64,000 nucleotides of DNA from Lachnospiraceae bacterium (lineage in GTDB: Bacteria > Bacillota > Clostridia > Lachnospirales > Lachnospiraceae). Location of the stretch: the NCBI GenBank assembly GCA_024693845.1, contig JAILKJ010000066.1, positions 1 to 64,000 on the forward strand, in the 5' to 3' direction. Below the pieces are notes generated by a model. The model saw only the letters and a list, made by a program, of their open reading frames with translations, had not been told where the DNA came from and made no database searches. The translations under genes and the position numbers were made by a program. Numbering within the stretch: position 1 is the stretch's first letter; every line of letters starts with the position of its first letter. Positions 62,115 through 64,000 of the stretch are shown piece after piece.

Positions 62115-63881
62115 TCACGCGATCTGCCAGTTTTCCGCCTCCTGACGTATTCTGACAAATCCCGCATATTTTCCGCCCAGGTTTACAAGTTCTTCGTGTT
62201 TTCCTCTTTCGACGATATTTCCTTCATCCACCACGAGTATCTGATCAGCTGCCTCGATCGTTGCCAGTCTGTGGGCAATGATGATAACGGTTTTACCTTT
62301 TGAGAGTTCCGAAAGAGCTCCTTGTATCAGGTGCTCATTTTCAGGATCTATGCTGGCGGTGGATTCATCAAGTATGATGATCGGTGCGTCTTTAAGGATC
62401 GCCCTGGCTATGGAGATCCTCTGTTTCTGTCCTCCCGACAGTGTTCCGCCTCCTTCTCCGATCACCGTATCGTATCCATCCGGCAGTTCCATGATAAAGT
62501 CATGACACCGCGCTTTCTTAGCAGCCTCGATCATTTCTTCCTCCGACACATTTTCTCTGCCGAAACAGATATTCGCACGAACGGTATCATTGAACAGATA
62601 AACGTTCTGAAACACCATGGAGATATTCGTAAGCAGACTGTCCAGACTGTATTTTTTCAGATCTATGTCTCCAAGTGTGATGCTGCCTTCTGTAACATCA
62701 TAGAACCTCGCTATCAGATTGCAGATGGTGGTTTTGCCGCTTCCCGAGGGACCCACGATCGCTGTTGTACTCCCCTGCGGAATTTCAAAGGATACATTCT
62801 TCAATACTTTTCTGTTTTCCGTCTTTGCCGCGTTGGAGTAGGAAAAATCCATGTTTTTGAATGCGATATCATAACGATCCGGTTTCATATCCTCTCCTTT
62901 TGCATCAAGAAGATTGACGTCGGAAAACATTTCCATTTTGTCGAATGCATTATTGATCACAGATAAAACATGAGCACTGTCGGCAATGGGTTCCACGGAA
63001 TTAAAGATCGACATGGACAGAAAGGCCACGATCAATACCATCGAAAGTTCAAGCCTGCCTGCAAGGCCTGCATACATAACCGCAATTATCATCCATACAC
63101 TTGCCGCTTTAAGCGCAAATATGTGCAGGCAGTTATACGGGATAAACCCCCATTCTATCTTTAGCGCTATCCTTTTTGCACTGGCGCAGGCCTGCGTAAA
63201 ATCCCTGACGGAAGCGCCTTCCATCCCGAAAGATTTGACAACCGGTAAGCCTCTGGTGTATTCCAGTGCCGCTCTTGTAAGCTTTTCGTTTTCTTCATTC
63301 AACACCTTTGTATTGGCGCTGCTGTGCCTTGATATCATCAAAAGAAACAAAAATGAAACGGCAACACCCGCTAAAGCGATCAGCGCACATTCGGGAATGA
63401 TAAAAAGCAGGAACAGCAGGATGCACAGAAAATTCAGATATCCTCCCACAAAACCGTCCACCATACGGATCCCCATGTTTTCAAGTGTAGCCAGTCCCGT
63501 CGTTATGGCATTTAATATCGCTCCTGTATCGTTTGTCTGGAAATAACCTAAGGATACCCTCTTTAACGCTTCTCCGATCTTAAGTCTGTCCCTGGCCACC
63601 AGCTCATAACCGATCTTTTCATGAAATCTTGCTTTCAGATAGTCAAAAACAAATCTTCCCAGCACCATCAATGCTATGAGAAGAAAACTTTTTAATGCAA
63701 GTCCCGGATCGATCCCTTTCCCTGTTTTTATATCACCTATAATCCCACCGATCACGAATCCGGCATAGGCAACCGGAGCCGCCACTGCCCATGACGACAG
63801 AAAGGAAAACAGAAATCCCGCAAACAGGCTTGCCTTAAACTCCCCGCACCAGTCTATGATCCTCTTTACTGTTTTAAACAT
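62115..63881 (-). CDS. ABC transporter with fused membrane and ATPase domains, module 3 second subunit
   Basis: 588 residues: six TMs (~15-320) and ATPase with VGPSGSGKTTICNLI, VFQNVYLFNDTV, GTLSGGQKQRISIARAIL, IIILDESTASID and IAHRLATI. It begins MFKTVKRIIDWCGEFKASLF, like the second subunits of modules 1 and 2. AAGGAGG lies 9 nt before the ATG, inside the end of the upstream gene. TetR gene 2 follows ~30 bp behind its stop with its own promoter. The substrate is unknown. Confidence 0.88.
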   Translation of the reverse strand: MFKTVKRIIDWCGEFKASLFAGFLFSFLSSWAVAAPVAYAGFVIGGIIGDIKTGKGIDPGLALKSFLLIALMVLGRFVFDYLKARFHEKIGYELVARDRLKIGEALKRVSLGYFQTNDTGAILNAITTGLATLENMGIRMVDGFVGGYLNFLCILLFLLFIIPECALIALAGVAVSFLFLLMISRHSSANTKVLNEENEKLTRAALEYTRGLPVVKSFGMEGASVRDFTQACASAKRIALKIEWGFIPYNCLHIFALKAASVWMIIAVMYAGLAGRLELSMVLIVAFLSMSIFNSVEPIADSAHVLSVINNAFDKMEMFSDVNLLDAKGEDMKPDRYDIAFKNMDFSYSNAAKTENRKVLKNVSFEIPQGSTTAIVGPSGSGKTTICNLIARFYDVTEGSITLGDIDLKKYSLDSLLTNISMVFQNVYLFNDTVRANICFGRENVSEEEMIEAAKKARCHDFIMELPDGYDTVIGEGGGTLSGGQKQRISIARAILKDAPIIILDESTASIDPENEHLIQGALSELSKGKTVIIIAHRLATIEAADQILVVDEGNIVERGKHEELVNLGGKYAGFVRIRQEAENWQIA

Positions 63882-63885
63882 ATCT

Positions 63886-64000
63886 TTACGCCTCCTTCAC
63901 GTTCCCGGCAGCCCAGTTTCTGGCACCGATATGAGCCTGCCACATCCTCTGATATAACGGTGACTTTTCCATAAGCTCCTCCTGAGTCCCCTCTGCTTCA
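63886..64000 (-). CDS. ABC transporter, module 3 first subunit, C-terminal end only
   Basis: The frame runs off the window's right edge; only the last 37 codons and TAA (63886-63888) are inside. The residues LMEKSPLYQRMWQAHIGARN match the tail of the module 2 first subunit (LLKDSDLYNAMWQAHISEGG), which identifies it. The stop lies 4 bp before the start of the next subunit, as in module 1. Confidence 0.8.
   Translation of the reverse strand, partial: EAEGTQEELMEKSPLYQRMWQAHIGARNWAAGNVKEA

Noticed and set aside
1..64000. CRISPR arrays, tRNA or rRNA genes, prophage and insertion sequences
   Set aside because: No regularly spaced repeats, no cloverleaf or rRNA stretches recognised by eye, and no transposase, integrase or phage structural genes among the coding regions.

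Overview
The window looks like chromosome of an anaerobic Clostridia member, most likely Lachnospiraceae. Evidence is the moderate G+C, strong AGGAGG-type ribosome sites, small Lachnospiraceae-type proteins (DUF6472- and DUF6518-like), amino-acid fermentation genes (indolepyruvate oxidoreductase plus phenylacetate-CoA ligase), a Gram-positive Opp peptide transporter with a lipoprotein binding protein, and many cyclic-di-GMP proteins. No rRNA, tRNA, CRISPR array, phage or transposase was seen. Family assignments are read from the protein sequence from memory; no database search was run.

Layout. 1-1500: end of an amino-acid-type binding protein with an unusual half domain, AT-rich spacer, two small genes. 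1.5-8.1 kb: membrane-anchored spermidine-synthase-like protein, diguanylate cyclase, OFA-family MFS transporter, and the divergent glutamine synthetase. 8.16-8.28 kb: a compact nest of inverted repeats with GNA-loop mini-hairpins. 8.3-12.5 kb (minus): iorA-iorB-paaK-ACT operon for aryl/branched 2-oxoacid metabolism. 12.6-21 kb (minus): LD-carboxypeptidase, HD-GYP protein, a large propeller hybrid histidine kinase and a response regulator. 21-27.2 kb (minus): oppB-C-D-F-A. 27.3-31.7 kb (minus): divergent HD-GYP-like protein, PatB-type C-S lyase and an iron alcohol dehydrogenase.

31.8-40 kb is the signalling core. A plus-strand YunG-PAS-GGDEF-EAL fusion runs into the 3' end of a minus-strand group made of a diguanylate cyclase, a 21-codon ORF, a DHH/DHHA1 phosphoesterase and a TIR-transmembrane-propeller protein, the last three joined by ATGA overlaps. 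40-46 kb: HAD phosphatase with a palindromic promoter, DUF6518-like protein, RsgA, then plus-strand tautomerase, 30-codon ORF and PgeF-type laccase-domain protein, then minus-strand Uma2-type nuclease (autoregulated-looking promoter) and a metallo-hydrolase. 46-53.5 kb (minus): tcdA, then bioY behind a textbook BirA operator, copA fused in frame to copZ, pepT, a DUF454 protein and an EAL protein, ending in a strong terminator.

53.5-64 kb (minus): three tandem copies of a two-gene ABC transporter module, the first two each preceded by a TetR regulator. The two TetR promoters carry different palindromes, while the two transporter pairs share a nearly identical third palindrome. The third module runs out of the window.

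Cyclic-di-GMP themes recur: two GGDEF cyclases, two GGDEF/EAL proteins with degenerate GGDEF, one canonical HD-GYP and one divergent HD-GYP, all in 47 kb.
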